Below, piece by piece: positions 9,058 through 21,400 of a stretch of 64,000 nucleotides of DNA. Source of the stretch: Austropuccinia psidii (Eukaryota; Basidiomycota; Pucciniomycetes; Pucciniales; Sphaerophragmiaceae). The first letter of the stretch is position 1, and each line of letters opens with the position of its first letter. The notes below the pieces were generated by a model. It was not told the origin of the DNA. It made no database searches and saw only the letters and a program-made list of their open reading frames with translations. A program made the position numbers and the translations under genes. The DNA lies in assembly GCA_023105745.1 (NCBI GenBank), contig JALGQZ010000005.1, forward strand, positions 64,222,019 through 64,286,018. Direction: 5' to 3'.

Positions 9058-11233
9058 ATGCTTTCAGGAAATCTATTCATTTTATATCTTCAATTCTCTT
9101 TCCCTATCTTTAATTCCTGCGTGGTTTCTTTCAACCTTCGCTGGGGTCATCCAAAATCAGAAATTCAGCTAAAAAATGACCGTCGGCCTTTAGCCTTAGA
9201 CCACTCAGCTTCGCTTCCAGAGCTGGATCAACGTCTCATTGAAGAGATTGATATGTGTCGGTGACATTCATCATCGAATTCAACCCAACTTTTGCTTATT
9301 ATTGTCTTATTTCTCAAAGCTCTTGAAGATCACTTGTCCACTCCAACCTATTCATCTTGTTATGGTCAGATCTTTACTCTTTGGACCGGCTCAAATCATC
9401 AAGACACTTTAAATAATTCTCTTTGCTCTATTCTCGGTCATTCCGAGACTCAAAGAACCGCTTTTGCTGCCAGGTTAACAATATGTGAACTTCAAACAAA
9501 TAATTTACCAATACCTAAAGAATGTACAATTTGGCTTGACTCTGCCTCAAAAACTTCATTTGGCAATTGTCAAGCTTGTGTTGGTGCTTTGCATGCTTCA
9601 CCTCAATCTTGGTCCTCTTTCACCGGAAACCAGAGGGAAGCGATTCAACTTTGCTTTTCTCATGAGAGACTTTGGGCTCTAGGTAAGCCTCAAAAAGTTT
9701 TCTTTCTTGGTTCGATACTCACACAAAGCATTTATTGAAGACATATCCAATCAATTAAACCTCATTGATCAGAATTTTCAAATAATTTCGTCGAAAAAAC
9801 TAAAAACTTATCGATCGAGTTGGTTAAATCCCTAAGATTGGAGCAACACCTTATGAGAAAGGACTTGAACAATTTAACTAATCAAATCAAAATATCGTTG
9901 GAACAAGGCCTTCAAATGGCCACTCAAATACTTGATCAAAATTCGGAAAACTTTCAAACAACTTCAAAAGATTTGGAAATTAACTTTGCAAATTGGAAAG
10001 AAAATTTCAATGATTGGACAACCCGCCTACGACAAGAGTTTGAACTACAGCAGTTTCATTTATTCGATAAACTCAATCAACAAGTAGCAAGGCTGACTCA
10101 CTCTGCTCAACAGGATATGAGCAAAGCTTTCACGCATTCCATTCAAGCCGTCAGTCTACTCATTAATTATAACTAATCCGCTTATCGAAATCTGAATTTG
10201 AGTGCAAATCATATTTTGCTTCGCTGATCAAAGGCTAGTTAATGCTTGTAGATCACCCTTAAGGCAGATGAAAAAATACATTCTGCTCTTGAATCAGCCA
10301 GTTTTAGAATAATTGAAAATACAATCAATAAGCTAGTCGAAAAATTCGATATCGTTTTTAGTGGTATGGACACAATCATTACGATGGTAAGTTGATGACA
10401 TGTTGCTTTCGGAATCAGAGAATACGAACTGTGCGCTAAAATGTTTTTTAAGCAAATTGAGAGATTCGTTAAAATAGTTTCTCAAAATCATCAAGAATTA
10501 CTAAACTTTAATCTTTTACCTCAATTTCAAACCATGGTAAGAAAAAAAGCAAGCTCATTAAATTTCTCAACCGCTAAATCTGATCAAAAACAAAACGTCT
10601 TCTTTTGCGATAAACAGCAAGAAATAAATAATAAACTTATTTCTATGCAGCTTACCATTCAAACTACACATAAAAATCTTGAAAATTCTGCCATCGTTTC
10701 CAAAACTAATTACGAGTTATTAAAAAAGTACTCAACTCTCCTAGAGGAAAAACAAGTAAGTTATTTGAGTAGAAACCTGTATTGCGTATCTCTTTTCTTG
10801 AGAAATTATTCTAACCAAAGCCTTTCAAAGAAAATAAATGCACTGTTGACACAGAATGTGACAATTGCGTTGGAAACGCATGAAATTTTGGTTCGAAATC
10901 TTTCCAAAACTTTAGCAAATACCTTTGAGTTTGGCCCAAAGGTTAGTTTTCAAGGCGGCCTAAGATTTCTAAGATATCTAGTTACCTGTAAGCTGTCGAA
11001 ACTTTCCTTGAAAACTGTGGTATAACCACGCAATCTTATTTTGAAGCACTAACTTCGCGCTTTCCCTACTTTTCGAATATTTTAAACAAAAAAGCGGTCT
11101 CAAGGCGATTCCCGCCAAGACATATTTTGAAGTTTCTTGAATGGCTTCTTTGGCTTAACTGGATAAGTGGTGGAATGACCTGGGTAATAGGGGTGGGACT
11201 GGTTAGTTCATTGTTTTGGTCATGATCGCCAGC
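9058..11233 (+). CDS. KAR5/Tht1-like nuclear fusion protein, multi-exon
   Basis: KAR5-family proteins sit in the nuclear envelope/ER and act in nuclear membrane fusion after mating. A hydrophobic N-terminus (LFILYLQFSFPIFNSCVV, ATG 9058) fits a signal peptide. A Cys-rich domain follows at about 9320-9682 with the family-like order SCYGQIF, LCSILGHSETQR, LTICEL, P-EC, C-CVGALHASPQSWSSF, REAIQLCF. Coiled-coil exons then run in phase 0: to 10149, 10252-10386, 10453-10536, 10618-10755 and 10831-10941, each with GT-AG ends (GTAAGT at 10387 and 10756). The last exon encodes a hydrophobic segment LNWISGGMTWVIGVGLVSSL before TGA at 11231-11233. The exon 1/2 junction, the acceptor near 9741-9773 and the join into the last exon do not resolve cleanly, so a frameshift is possible. 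I am fairly sure of the family and less sure that the gene is functional. Confidence 0.65.
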
Positions 11234-14200
11234 AACCTTTAACGGTTTTAATCAGCTTATTTGTCCAAAATAACAGACAAAACTTGGGATAATAGCACTT
11301 CTGTTCTTAGTGAAAATGCCCTTAGGATGGTTGAAAAACAAAACTGTTATAAGTTCTCGCAAAGCAAATCTGAGGGAAAGATACGAAAAGGCAATGGTAT
11401 TCATGTTAGTTGTCCTATTATTATTATTATTTTGTAAGGCCTCAACGAAGGAGACGAACTGAAACTTTGTGCTTGACCTTTAAATAAGAAACAATACCGA
11501 TAAGCCTATATCAACCTTCAAAGAACAATCTTTGCAAAGGAATGCCTGGAATTCCAGGCCCAGGAGAACGACGCATGAGAGCAGAATTGTTCCCAAAAGA
11601 CTCTTGAATTCAAAATGTTAACAAGTGCAAGGTTCATTTTTAAAAACGCTTCAATCGTTTGAATCAAACTTAACAAAAAACAACAACAATACTACAAGAA
11701 AGTCAAAGTTTGGAATTAGATTTATGACTTAAGAAAAGGAAATTCCGGGTTAAGTTGGATTATATTAAACTTTCAATATATATCGAGCTGAAGAAAGGCC
11801 TCAAATTTGAAAGACCGATTGCAAATGCAGAACATGTGTGAATATAATAAAATGTCAAGGTAATATACCAAAATGAAAGTTCTTTTGATAAGATTAAACA
11901 TGATGTTACTCAAGAAACTCATTCGTTTATAAATATTACTATGAGCAATCGGTCAATTTTCAGTATTTTTTGAGAATAAGCTCATCTTTCTCACCTAGTT
12001 ATAAATGGTTAATTCCTCATGCAGGGCTAAGTTGAGAAATTGTTATATACTGTCTCTAATGAGATGCTTGTATATCAAAGGCATTAAAAACCTCCAAGTA
12101 AAGATTTCTTGCCTCTCGTTAGTTTGTGACAGTGTTTCTCTTTCGTAAATTAAAGAAAATCAACACAAGTACCTATCGCTGGGTATTAAATCAACCTTCT
12201 TGTTTAAAAGACTAGTTTTTACTTATACAGTGTCTCACTTTAATGGATTAAATGACCGGAAAAGACTAAACATTTTGTCAAATAAAATAAAATCCAAACA
12301 CTCATTATTAAATAGAAACTTTAACAGAAGAGGTGTCCTGATTATGCAAAAAAAATGAATTGGGAATAAGCATTTGGACTTCTGAAATCATGAATAGATT
12401 CAATAACACTGTATTTCATCATTCAATATTACATTTTCATCTTACACCACTAGGCTTTCTATCTTTTTTTTTGGCTTTGCTTCCAGTATCATACAAATTA
12501 CTAAGAGCTTATCAAGAAATTCAGTCAGACCTATTATGAATGATTTAGTTCAATCCTTAAATGCCACTCTTGTTTAATAGACTAATAAGTGTTCTGTCAT
12601 TTGTGTGTATTATTCCAAATATTATGTAGGTTACTAATAATTTGTCGAAAAGTTGAATATAAGGGTTATGGTTCCAGGATCTGGTTGGCTTAGCCTATCA
12701 AAAGAATATAGTCCCAATTCTCTCTGAAAACTACATAAAATGGAATGTAGTAGTCTGAGTTTTTTGTCCTATAACTTGGTTTCTTGAACTATCTTCAAAG
12801 AGATTCCGCAGAACCATAAACCATGAGTAAATTGGTTACACATGAAAGCAGATTTAGCATTTGAGAAGTCACCTGGGCAATAGGTAAGACACATATTTAA
12901 TTTAAAATGAAACTAAATTCCAAAATTAGAAGTTTGAGAAAATTTCAAGTCACCTGCCAATCACCAATTTTGATTTAGGTAATGACATTGAAAGTTTGAT
13001 CATCCAAAAATTTATCATAAACAAAGTTATTTCAAATTACAAATTTATTTTAATGTAAATTGGAGTAAATATTATTGAATGAAAAAAAAATGAAAAACAC
13101 AAGTTTGGTTTTATAATTCTTTAAATTAATGTCAAGATGTAAGAAAAGGTTTCTTTTTCATTTAACATATATAAAAATAATTAATAAAAAAAACTATAAG
13201 TGAAGCCTTTTTATCTCAAAATAAATTTTAATTAGTTCAAACAAAACTTTGATTAATTAAGGATAATGAAATTATATTGAGATATTAGTTAACAGATAAT
13301 CTTTTAATAAGCTCATGTCTCTAACAAAAATCTATGTTGAAATAGAAATTATATCTCTCCCTTTTTTTCAAATTAACTTGAGATAAATTCATAAACCCAT
13401 TTCAAAATATTAATTCAAGAATAGAATCATTAATGTGAATTATATTGGAAACATATTTAAAGAATTAAATCTTTTTAAGATCTGGAGAGAATATTTTCTT
13501 ACTTATATAGCTAATATGTTAGCATCTCTATAACAGCTTCTGATATATCTCTCCTATATTTAACAAGTTGGATTTATGATGATTTCTAAGCTTTAAATTC
13601 AAGATAATCTTTATATTAAGGTATATTTTATAATAAAATAGAAGAATATTTCTTAAAAATCACCCTTTCATATATTTCATGATTTTGTTTTTGATAATTT
13701 AAACATTTTAATTATCATTAATCATTTTTGAATGAAATTCAGCATATATAAAGTTTGAAAATAGCTTAATGATCTATTCACTCACTTTAGTTGATGAAAG
13801 ATTTCAATATTAATGAAATTCTCTTTTTTAATATGTTGAATTTTTGGGGATCTAATTTCAATAATAAAGGGGAGATATTGAATTATTGAGTGTTCAGAAT
13901 TTGTATCTAGAGGCTCCCTATTATATATAAAGCAAGCCAAAGTGTAATAATTGATTTTGAAGAGTTTAATCTTCAAGTCATTGATATGGTGAAGGTTTTT
14001 TTAAATTAATCCATATTAATTCAGAAACGTTTCATTTAAGCTGGATTTAGATTTAATTATTTGAATTTCTTAGCACCTTTATTTAGGTATTTTACAATAA
14101 TTCAATTTTAAGTTTGTTTTTTTAAATGATAGAATTAATTTTTAGGTATTTAAAAGATTAAAAATAAAAAACAATTCATGAATTTTATGTTTTGTTTACT

Positions 14201-14243
14201 TAAATTATTCAAAAGAAAAATCCACTGCATTAATTTATAGTTC
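11234..14243. other. Intergenic AT-rich spacer
   Basis: The first ~400 bases still contain CpG sites like the gene to the left and may include its 3' untranslated region. Further right the sequence becomes AT-rich with stops in every frame. I see no gene, repeat family or RNA gene. Confidence 0.5.
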
Positions 14244-15811
14244 TGTCACCCTTGAATCAAAATAAGAGCACAATAATGATTCCTAAAATGTGATAAAATA
14301 TAGTATTCAAGGAAAATAGTGAATTATATCTCTTGAATATTTATCAAACCCAATGAAAATACAAAAAGCCCAAAAACACCAATTAAAAAGACGTAAGAAA
14401 GGCAGTTTGTACATGTGGCCATCTCAAAGAGGAAATATTCCTTTTTCAGGAAACATAATTCTTATCACTAGCCAATAAGAATTTACTAATCTATTCAGGT
14501 TATAAGCTGTTTCTGAGCACATATAATACTTTTTTTTCTCATATCAGAAATCTTTATTTTTGATTAAAGACTCTTAACATGAAGTATTTTATAAATTATA
14601 TCAAAGAGGAATTTCCAATGGTGCCAAATTCAATAATTTTACCCCACTTTATCAAACAATAATATAATCTCATTTTTAAGGGAAAATATAAAAATCTTCT
14701 GTTTCTCACCTCTCATCTAATTTCTACAGTTCTTGTGAAATATCAATGTAGTAAAATAATAAAATATTTCCTTGAGAAAATGATATAGGAATTCAAAATC
14801 ATATCACCCTTGGACCTGTATCTCTCACAGATTAAAATGTATCATAAACTTTCTTGTAAGTCAAGAGAACTATTATTTTGAGAAAAGGAAAAAAACCACT
14901 TTCATTCTATATATATTTTGAATACTCCATAGAAATCAGGTAAGAATTTCTACCATCTTTTAGGGCACATTTTTAGCTACTTCTGGAGCTACATTTGTGC
15001 CCTTAATCTTAAAAATCGAAAAGGCTGTCATAGATTTAAGGGTAAAATCTTACACCAGTTGAATTATAGGATACTATCCAATACATTTGACTTATGAGGT
15101 GTAAAGGAAATGAAAAAATCTGTTTTTCTCTTGATTAATGATAATATTGAAGCTAAAATTACAAAGCTTAATCTAAAGGTTGTTACTGTGGGATACTATT
15201 CCATTGAGCTGTCAAAGAGATTCAAATGAGTTTTATACTTTTATTACTCATACCTCTACCAATAAGAGTAATCCAGATGTTTTCTTAAAAGAATTGGGTT
15301 CATCCTGGATTTTGGAATACACCAGAGCCTTCCATTTATGAAAGATTTGACCCTCAATTGGTGCAAATTGTTGAAATGTGGTTTCAAAACCATATCTGAG
15401 TACCAATAATAGTAGTATTTTTCCCTTTTAACCAAACTACATCCATCAGAGTTAAGAATTTAACTCTATTCATGTGGAAAGAAATTATTCTCCTTTTTCT
15501 ACTATGCTTTGGAAAAAAGGAGGCTTTTCCCCCTAGTAACAATCCTATATCTTTTTTATCAATGTATTCTTACTTGGTTATATTGTGTTACAGAAAAGTA
15601 ACCCTTGGAATATAAAGATATAGTTTTAATTTGAATTTACATATCAATACAACTTAGAATTAAGGAAACCAAGGCTTTGTGTAAACTCATTACAACTATT
15701 CTACAATAGCAGATCCATTTTATTCCAACTTTAAACTATTTTACTATGCTAAATTCTCAGTTATACTGTGTAACTACTACCTTTTAGCTACTTCATAGAA
15801 TAATCCTAAAA
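14244..15811 (+). mobile_element. Alpha-family solo LTR, heavily decayed copy (A)
   Basis: The left end TGTCACCCTTGAATCAAAAT aligns with the start of the clean copy at 58850, and the tail CTACTTCATAGA..AATCCTAAAA aligns with its end. Shared internal blocks include CACCTCTCATCTAA-TTCTACAG, AATGTGGTTTCAAAACCATA-TCTGAG and the GGAGGCTTTTCC promoter-like block. Flanks AGTTC and ATTCC match at only 3 of 5 positions, so a target duplication is not demonstrable. C-to-T and G-to-A differences relative to the clean copy are common. Confidence 0.75.
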
Positions 15812-16366
15812 ATTCCTGATTAATTCAGTTGATATGATAGAAGAAAATAAAAAAAAAGACTTTTTTGACCATAATATTCTTTCAAAAAAAATATTTAGGA
15901 ATTCTATGGAAATCCTAATAATAAATATAATTAGGAAAAATCAATTAATATCACCATTGAATATCAATTTATTGCATAAAGAAATTCTTATTTTTGAACA
16001 AAATATATAATCTATCTTATTTCCCCTTAAAATATTTTTAATTATTTAAAATTGAAAAAAAAATATTCTTTTTTAAGATTTTATTTTTTAAAATTGATTC
16101 ATTAAGCTATTCAGGAGTTTCATAAAATCAAGTGAAAATTTTAACTAATTATTCAGACAAAAACTAAATAATTTGACTATAAATTAATTTCTTTACTTTT
16201 TAAATTCATGAATTTGGATCCTTGACTTGAGCCAATTTGTGAGATATAAAGTATATAAACAAATAATTATGTATTTTTGGTATTAAATCTGAAAAAACTA
16301 GAGAAAAGTCTAACTTTTTCTTAAATTAAATTTGGATAAGTTTCAGGATCAAGAATGAAATACTTT
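15812..16366. other. AT-rich spacer, no gene seen
   Basis: Short AT-rich sequence between an alpha solo LTR and the outer gamma LTR. Nothing recognisable. Confidence 0.5.
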
Positions 16367-18176
16367 TGGTAAGCTTTGACTAAAAAACAATAAGTAAATA
16401 TTATTAATAAGTTACTTATTGTACTCTGAATTTCCTTATTAAAATGATGAATAAGATTAAAAAAAATTAAAATAATAGAGAAGTATTATAGTTATGTCAG
16501 AAAAATATTTATATGATTTAAATAAGTATAATAATATAATAAAAATGAATAGATTAATATTCAATAATTAATATATTCATAGAAATTTATTATTGTTACC
16601 AATAAAAAATAAAAGTTGAAAAAAAATCTTTTTTAATAATAAAAAAACAATTTATAATGATAATATTACTAATATTAAATTTATATATTAATATAAATAC
16701 TATTTATATTAATAAAAGAATTGTCAAAAACAATAGAAAAAGAGAAAGTTATTATAAAAAGAGAAATAAAATACTTTTAATACTTAATATAATAATTTTG
16801 AATAATTTTAAACCTGAAAATTATTTAAATTGTATTTAAAATTTAAAATAAAAGAAATTAAAAATATTCTTGATTTTAAATTGAATTAAAGATTTTTAAA
16901 GAGAAATTAACAAAAACAAAAAGGAAATATTGACTCAATCATGTCAAAAGTGGTGATTACTATAAATATTGAATTTGGTCTTTAATAATATAATAGAACT
17001 ATATAAAAAGAATAAAGCTTTTACCTTTTTAGTTAATATTTTTAGTGTTTTAATGCATCTTAGGGAGAAATAGAGCAAAAAGAACTCTATTTAAAGTAAA
17101 ATACTCCCTTCTAGAGTCCAGAATGCTTCTAGTAGACGTTTAATGATGGTATCTATGGGAATCTATCATTATTTTAAGGTTTAGTGATAATTACATTATA
17201 ATTAAACCTTCTTATCTCAGTATCACACCATTATTTGGAGTTGCCACTGTAACTATAAGTTTTCTGAAATCATAGGCTTTAAAAATAGCTAAGCTTTGTG
17301 GATTGTATTGGTATTAACAATGATATACTAGTACCCACTGGTTTCATAGCTTATATAGCTGTTAAGCTTAAAGTAAGATTACAATGTGTGATCATAAATG
17401 ACCATTTTTAAGCTTTGAATTTGATCATTAAAAATTTTTGAGTTAATCACACTAAAGCCATTCAGAGAGAAAATTATAATATCTTGGCCTGTCCTCACTA
17501 AGCTTCCAAAAGAAGTTTATTACATCATTAAAACTCTATTTTTGATGATTTTTCTTGTAACTCATCCTTTCTGTTGTAATTTACTATTTTAAACTTCAAA
17601 ACCATGTTTCAAGGGGCTACACCTTTAATATAATGATGGAAGTTAAATCATTATTCACATAAAAGCTATTAGAGTCTGAATATCCACTTTTTTTATGTTT
17701 GGACTACTTTTAAGTTAATGGGATCAGTAGCTATTGTTATTTTTCTCAATAAACCATTGTAAGATATAGCCATCCTTATAGATTGTCAAATAAAACTTAT
17801 ATATGTATTCTTAAAGTTATTTTGTGGTAAATTTATTTTTGGATAAACTCTTTATTTTGCATAAATCAAGAGATATGTGCCAAAAGCCATGAATATATGG
17901 GCTTATCCTAAAAGTGCATATATTCAGGCTATCTCAGTAAGTATTTAATTTACAGATATGAAATAAAAATTCTCTTTATGTAGTATTTTATGGGGAATCA
18001 AATGGTTTAATTCATTTAGAATTTTTATTCATTTGTTTCTGAGATAAGCAAGATTTTATACCTTTTTATGGCATTTTGACTTATTTTATCATAATAATTT
18101 CAATTATTATTAAAATAAGTATTGTGAAATTGCTTTGTGAACCTTTTGTATATGTGGTCATATCTCAAAGGCTCAC
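16367..18176 (-). mobile_element. 3' LTR of the outer gamma gypsy element
   Basis: Read on minus, it begins TGTGAGCCTTTGAGATATGA and ends near a degenerate CTTACCA (+ strand TGGTAAGCTTTGAC). It is homologous along its length to the LTRs at 30425-32344 and 38965-40896. It shares more with the fragment at 40897-42384 (for example GTTTAATGATGGTATC, AAACCTTCT, CTGAAATCATAG) than with the inner element's LTRs, which is why I pair them. The adjoining sequence at 18177 (minus-strand GGTAGGGAA) is a plausible polypurine tract. Confidence 0.8.
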
Positions 18177-19515
18177 ATTCCCTACCATCAAAGAAAATTG
18201 TACCACAATATGATATAGCTAATTAGGTACCATTCACTATCCTACCTTTTCAATAGACTTTTTTAGTCTTGAAGCTCAATAACTCTCAAATTTTCTATTA
18301 TTAAGGTTTTCTTTCATTTCTAAGAATCCTTAATAGATTATCAGAATTAGCTATGTCTTAATCAAGTAGCCATTAATCTTCTTGAGTAAGATTTACATAC
18401 CTTACAAGGTATTCTCTTTCTTTTTTGTTTCTTGTCCTCTTTCCTTTCAGTATTTTACAATTTTCTTTCTTTCTCCTTCTAGAGGGGGAATTTCAAGAAG
18501 TGGTTTATTCATTAAGGGAAATGCTTCCTCATCACTTGAGATGTAAGTTTTCATAAGACCTAAAGGTAAAGCTGGGTGTTTGATCATCAGTTCACCTGTT
18601 AATTATAGTTGCACATCATTAGGGCCATGTAGTGCTCTTATCATTAAGGGTCCTGCAAAGGAATATTTTGATTTCTTTGGGCCTTTGATGTTATCAAACT
18701 TTAGATTTTATACTAAGACCAAGTCTCCTCCTTTAAAACTGGGGTTTTATGCTTTCTGTCCCATCTTTCTTTTGCATATTTGAAAGCATCTTGTATACAT
18801 CTTCTTGCATGATGTCTTTCTTTTTCAAGAATTATTTTGAAATTTTTCCTGTTGGATATATATCAACTAAGTCTTTTTTGAGAGTATCATAGGGAAGTCT
18901 TGAATTCCAACCTTTTTATAACATTTCTGGTGTTTTAACAATTGAAGAATGGATTGATGTCCTGTATCACAGTTCAAGAGCTTGCATAAGAGTATACAAA
19001 TAATGCTCAAAGCCATCAGAGCCTTTCAATTCTAGGCCATAAACACAGAATATTCTGATCATTTCCTCTAGAGTTTGTATCATTCTTTCTGCTAGTCTAT
19101 TAGTCTGAGGGTGATAAGCTGTTGATAATGATAATTTTGTTCCAAAAAGGGTTTGGAGATTTGTCCATAATGCTGAAGTGAATTTGGGATATCTATCACT
19201 TATGATATTTTGTAATAATCCTGGATGGCTAATTACTCTATTTAATATCATTGTGGCTGTGTCCATAGCTGTGTAATCTTTATGACATGGTAAGAACATT
19301 GGAGATTGAATGTTCCTTTCAACTGATACTAGGAATGCATTAAAACCCTGTCTCATCCTGGAGGTAAGGCTCTTACCCAATCCATGTGAACTATTTCCCA
19401 TGAGATATTGGTTCTTTAATTTGGAAAATAATTCCAAATTTCTTTCCTGTGGCTCTGTTTTCTTTTTGAAATCAGTCACAATTTTGAAAGTTCTCTGAAA
19501 GATTGTTTCTCCCAT
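18177..19515 (-). pseudogene. Outer gamma element: integrase and C-terminal chromodomain-like region, decayed
   Basis: The minus-strand frame 19515-18967 carries the integrase core: FLPCHKDYTAMDTATMI, IISDRYPKFTSALWTNLQ with the second catalytic Asp, and LAERMIQTLEEMIRIF with the catalytic Glu. Downstream (18967-18240) the DNA still aligns with the inner element's C-terminal region, but stops and frameshifts break the frame. The protein would have inserted element cDNA. It is not functional as it stands. Confidence 0.8.
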
Positions 19516-21400
19516 TTGGACAACAAGAGCAGGTTTTGAACCTCTCTAGTGTCCTATCTTCTGAGAGATGTCAAGATACAACACTATCATGGAATTCATG
19601 TAGTGTATTATTTATCAGAGTCCTATCTGTCAAGGTCATAACACATGTGTGTTTAGTACTATGATCAAGAATTCTATCAAGGAGGTAGGATCTTCCTTCA
19701 TCATATTCTTTTTCCATACTTCATTTAGTTTGGAAGATAGTGACTGGTGTTTTCAATCTTTCATTAAGATTTGGAATAAAATATGACCGTTTTTGTCAAT
19801 CTTATACCTTTCTTTAACTTTATTCACAAATTCTGTGCCAATGTCTGTAACACATATACCTTCTATATGATGTTCTTCCTGTGGTACCCATGATTAATTT
19901 TCAGGTGTATTTGCTAATTCCCATCTGCTAAGACCATTTTCATTTTTATAAATATTTCCAGATTTATGAGCTATAGTCATATTTCCTCTATACTCTTGGA
20001 TAGAAATCTGCCATCTTAGCATAGGTCTATTTGGTTTCTTCATGTTTAATAAGGATTTTAAAGCATTACAGAATGTGATTTCATCAAAAAATGTCCCATC
20101 CAAATAATAGTCTGATTATTCTAAAGCCCACTAGGCAAAGAAATTAAATTTTGCTTTCACAATATCTTGCTTCTGTTGGCTGAGTTCATCTTGAAATGAA
20201 GCAAATTGGCCCTTAAACAGGTTTATAATTGATGATTTGTGTTTGGTGTAGTGCAGAACCTAGTCCTTTTCCACAAGCATAAATGTTGAAAGATAGCTTC
20301 CAATCTGGTATTAGAAGAAATGGGGAATTCGTGAGGGTTTTCTTTAGTTCCTCATATGCTTTAACCCCTTCTTCAGTCATTTCATAAAATGTTTGTTGGT
20401 CAGAGATTACACAAGGATTTGGCAATTCTTGAAAAGTCTTTTATATGATTTCTGTAATAAATAGAAAATCCTAGAAATGATTGAATTTCTTTTTTGGTTT
20501 GAGGGATTGGTTTTGGTTTTACTGCTGCTATGTTGTTTTTATTTATGCCCAAACTTAATCCAGATACAACAAGTCCCAGTGCTTTTAGTTCACTATATGC
20601 AAAGTGATTTTTTTTCAAGGAAATTTTCATATTTACTTTTACTTTATTTGGAAAGACTCTTTCTAGTCTTTTCAAGTGATTTGACCAAGTTTCTGAGCAA
20701 ACTATAATATGATAAATGTAGATAATTCACCATCCTTCTGATAATTCTTCAGGAAGTATGGAATTCAACATTCTTTGATAATGGGAAGGTGCATTTTTAT
20801 ACCAAAAGGAATTCTTAGGTATTCATATATTCCACAATGGACTATTATTCTTAGTAGCTTTCTGGAATTATCTGTTGATCAGTTTTTATGAAGATTCTAT
20901 AGAGCATCCATGGATTTAATAAATTTAGCCTGTGATGATTTTGTTAATGTATCATAGGTTCTGGGTATTGGGTATCTGGCAGAGAAGGTATAGGTATTTA
21001 GAGATCTAAAGTCCCCTACCATCTTTGATTACCTATTATTCCAAATTGTAATGACAGGTGTACTTACCTCTACCAGCTCATTATGTCCCACTTTCCTTAA
21101 CACTTCAAGGTCTATTAGTTCTTGAATGTGTACCTCTAAGTCTTTTCTAGCTCTTGGGCTAGCTGGGTAAGCTGGTATTGTTAAAAAGGGTGGATAAGGT
21201 TTTTCCACATTAAAAATAGTGTCTACCTCACATTCAATGATAGTACCTAGTTCTTCTTTTTTCAGTTGAAAAGGAACTTTTGTATTTAAACAAGAGATCA
21301 ATCAACTTTTGTTTCATTTTTTCTGTTGATTCATGATTTAATTCTGGCTCTGTAAGCTTTTCACTTATGAATAGATGTTTTCTGGGCTTTTCTCTGCATT
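19516..21400 (-). pseudogene. Outer gamma element: reverse transcriptase and RNase H, decayed
   Basis: RT palm sequence is visible at 21301-21029 (KPYPPFLTIPAYPASPRA, EVHIQELIDLEVLRKVGHNE) and 20675-20400 (FAYSELKALGLVVSGLSLG). RNase H follows at 20425-19894 ([18 protein letters not shown]). The YxDD box at 20709-20720 reads YIYH, so both catalytic aspartates are gone. The first RNase H Asp is also replaced (IYACG for IDACG). Several stops and frameshifts separate the pieces. Confidence 0.85.

Noticed and set aside
9705..9722. tRNA B-box-like GGTTCGATACT
   Set aside because: No A box or cloverleaf arms around it; it lies in a probable intron of the KAR5-like gene.
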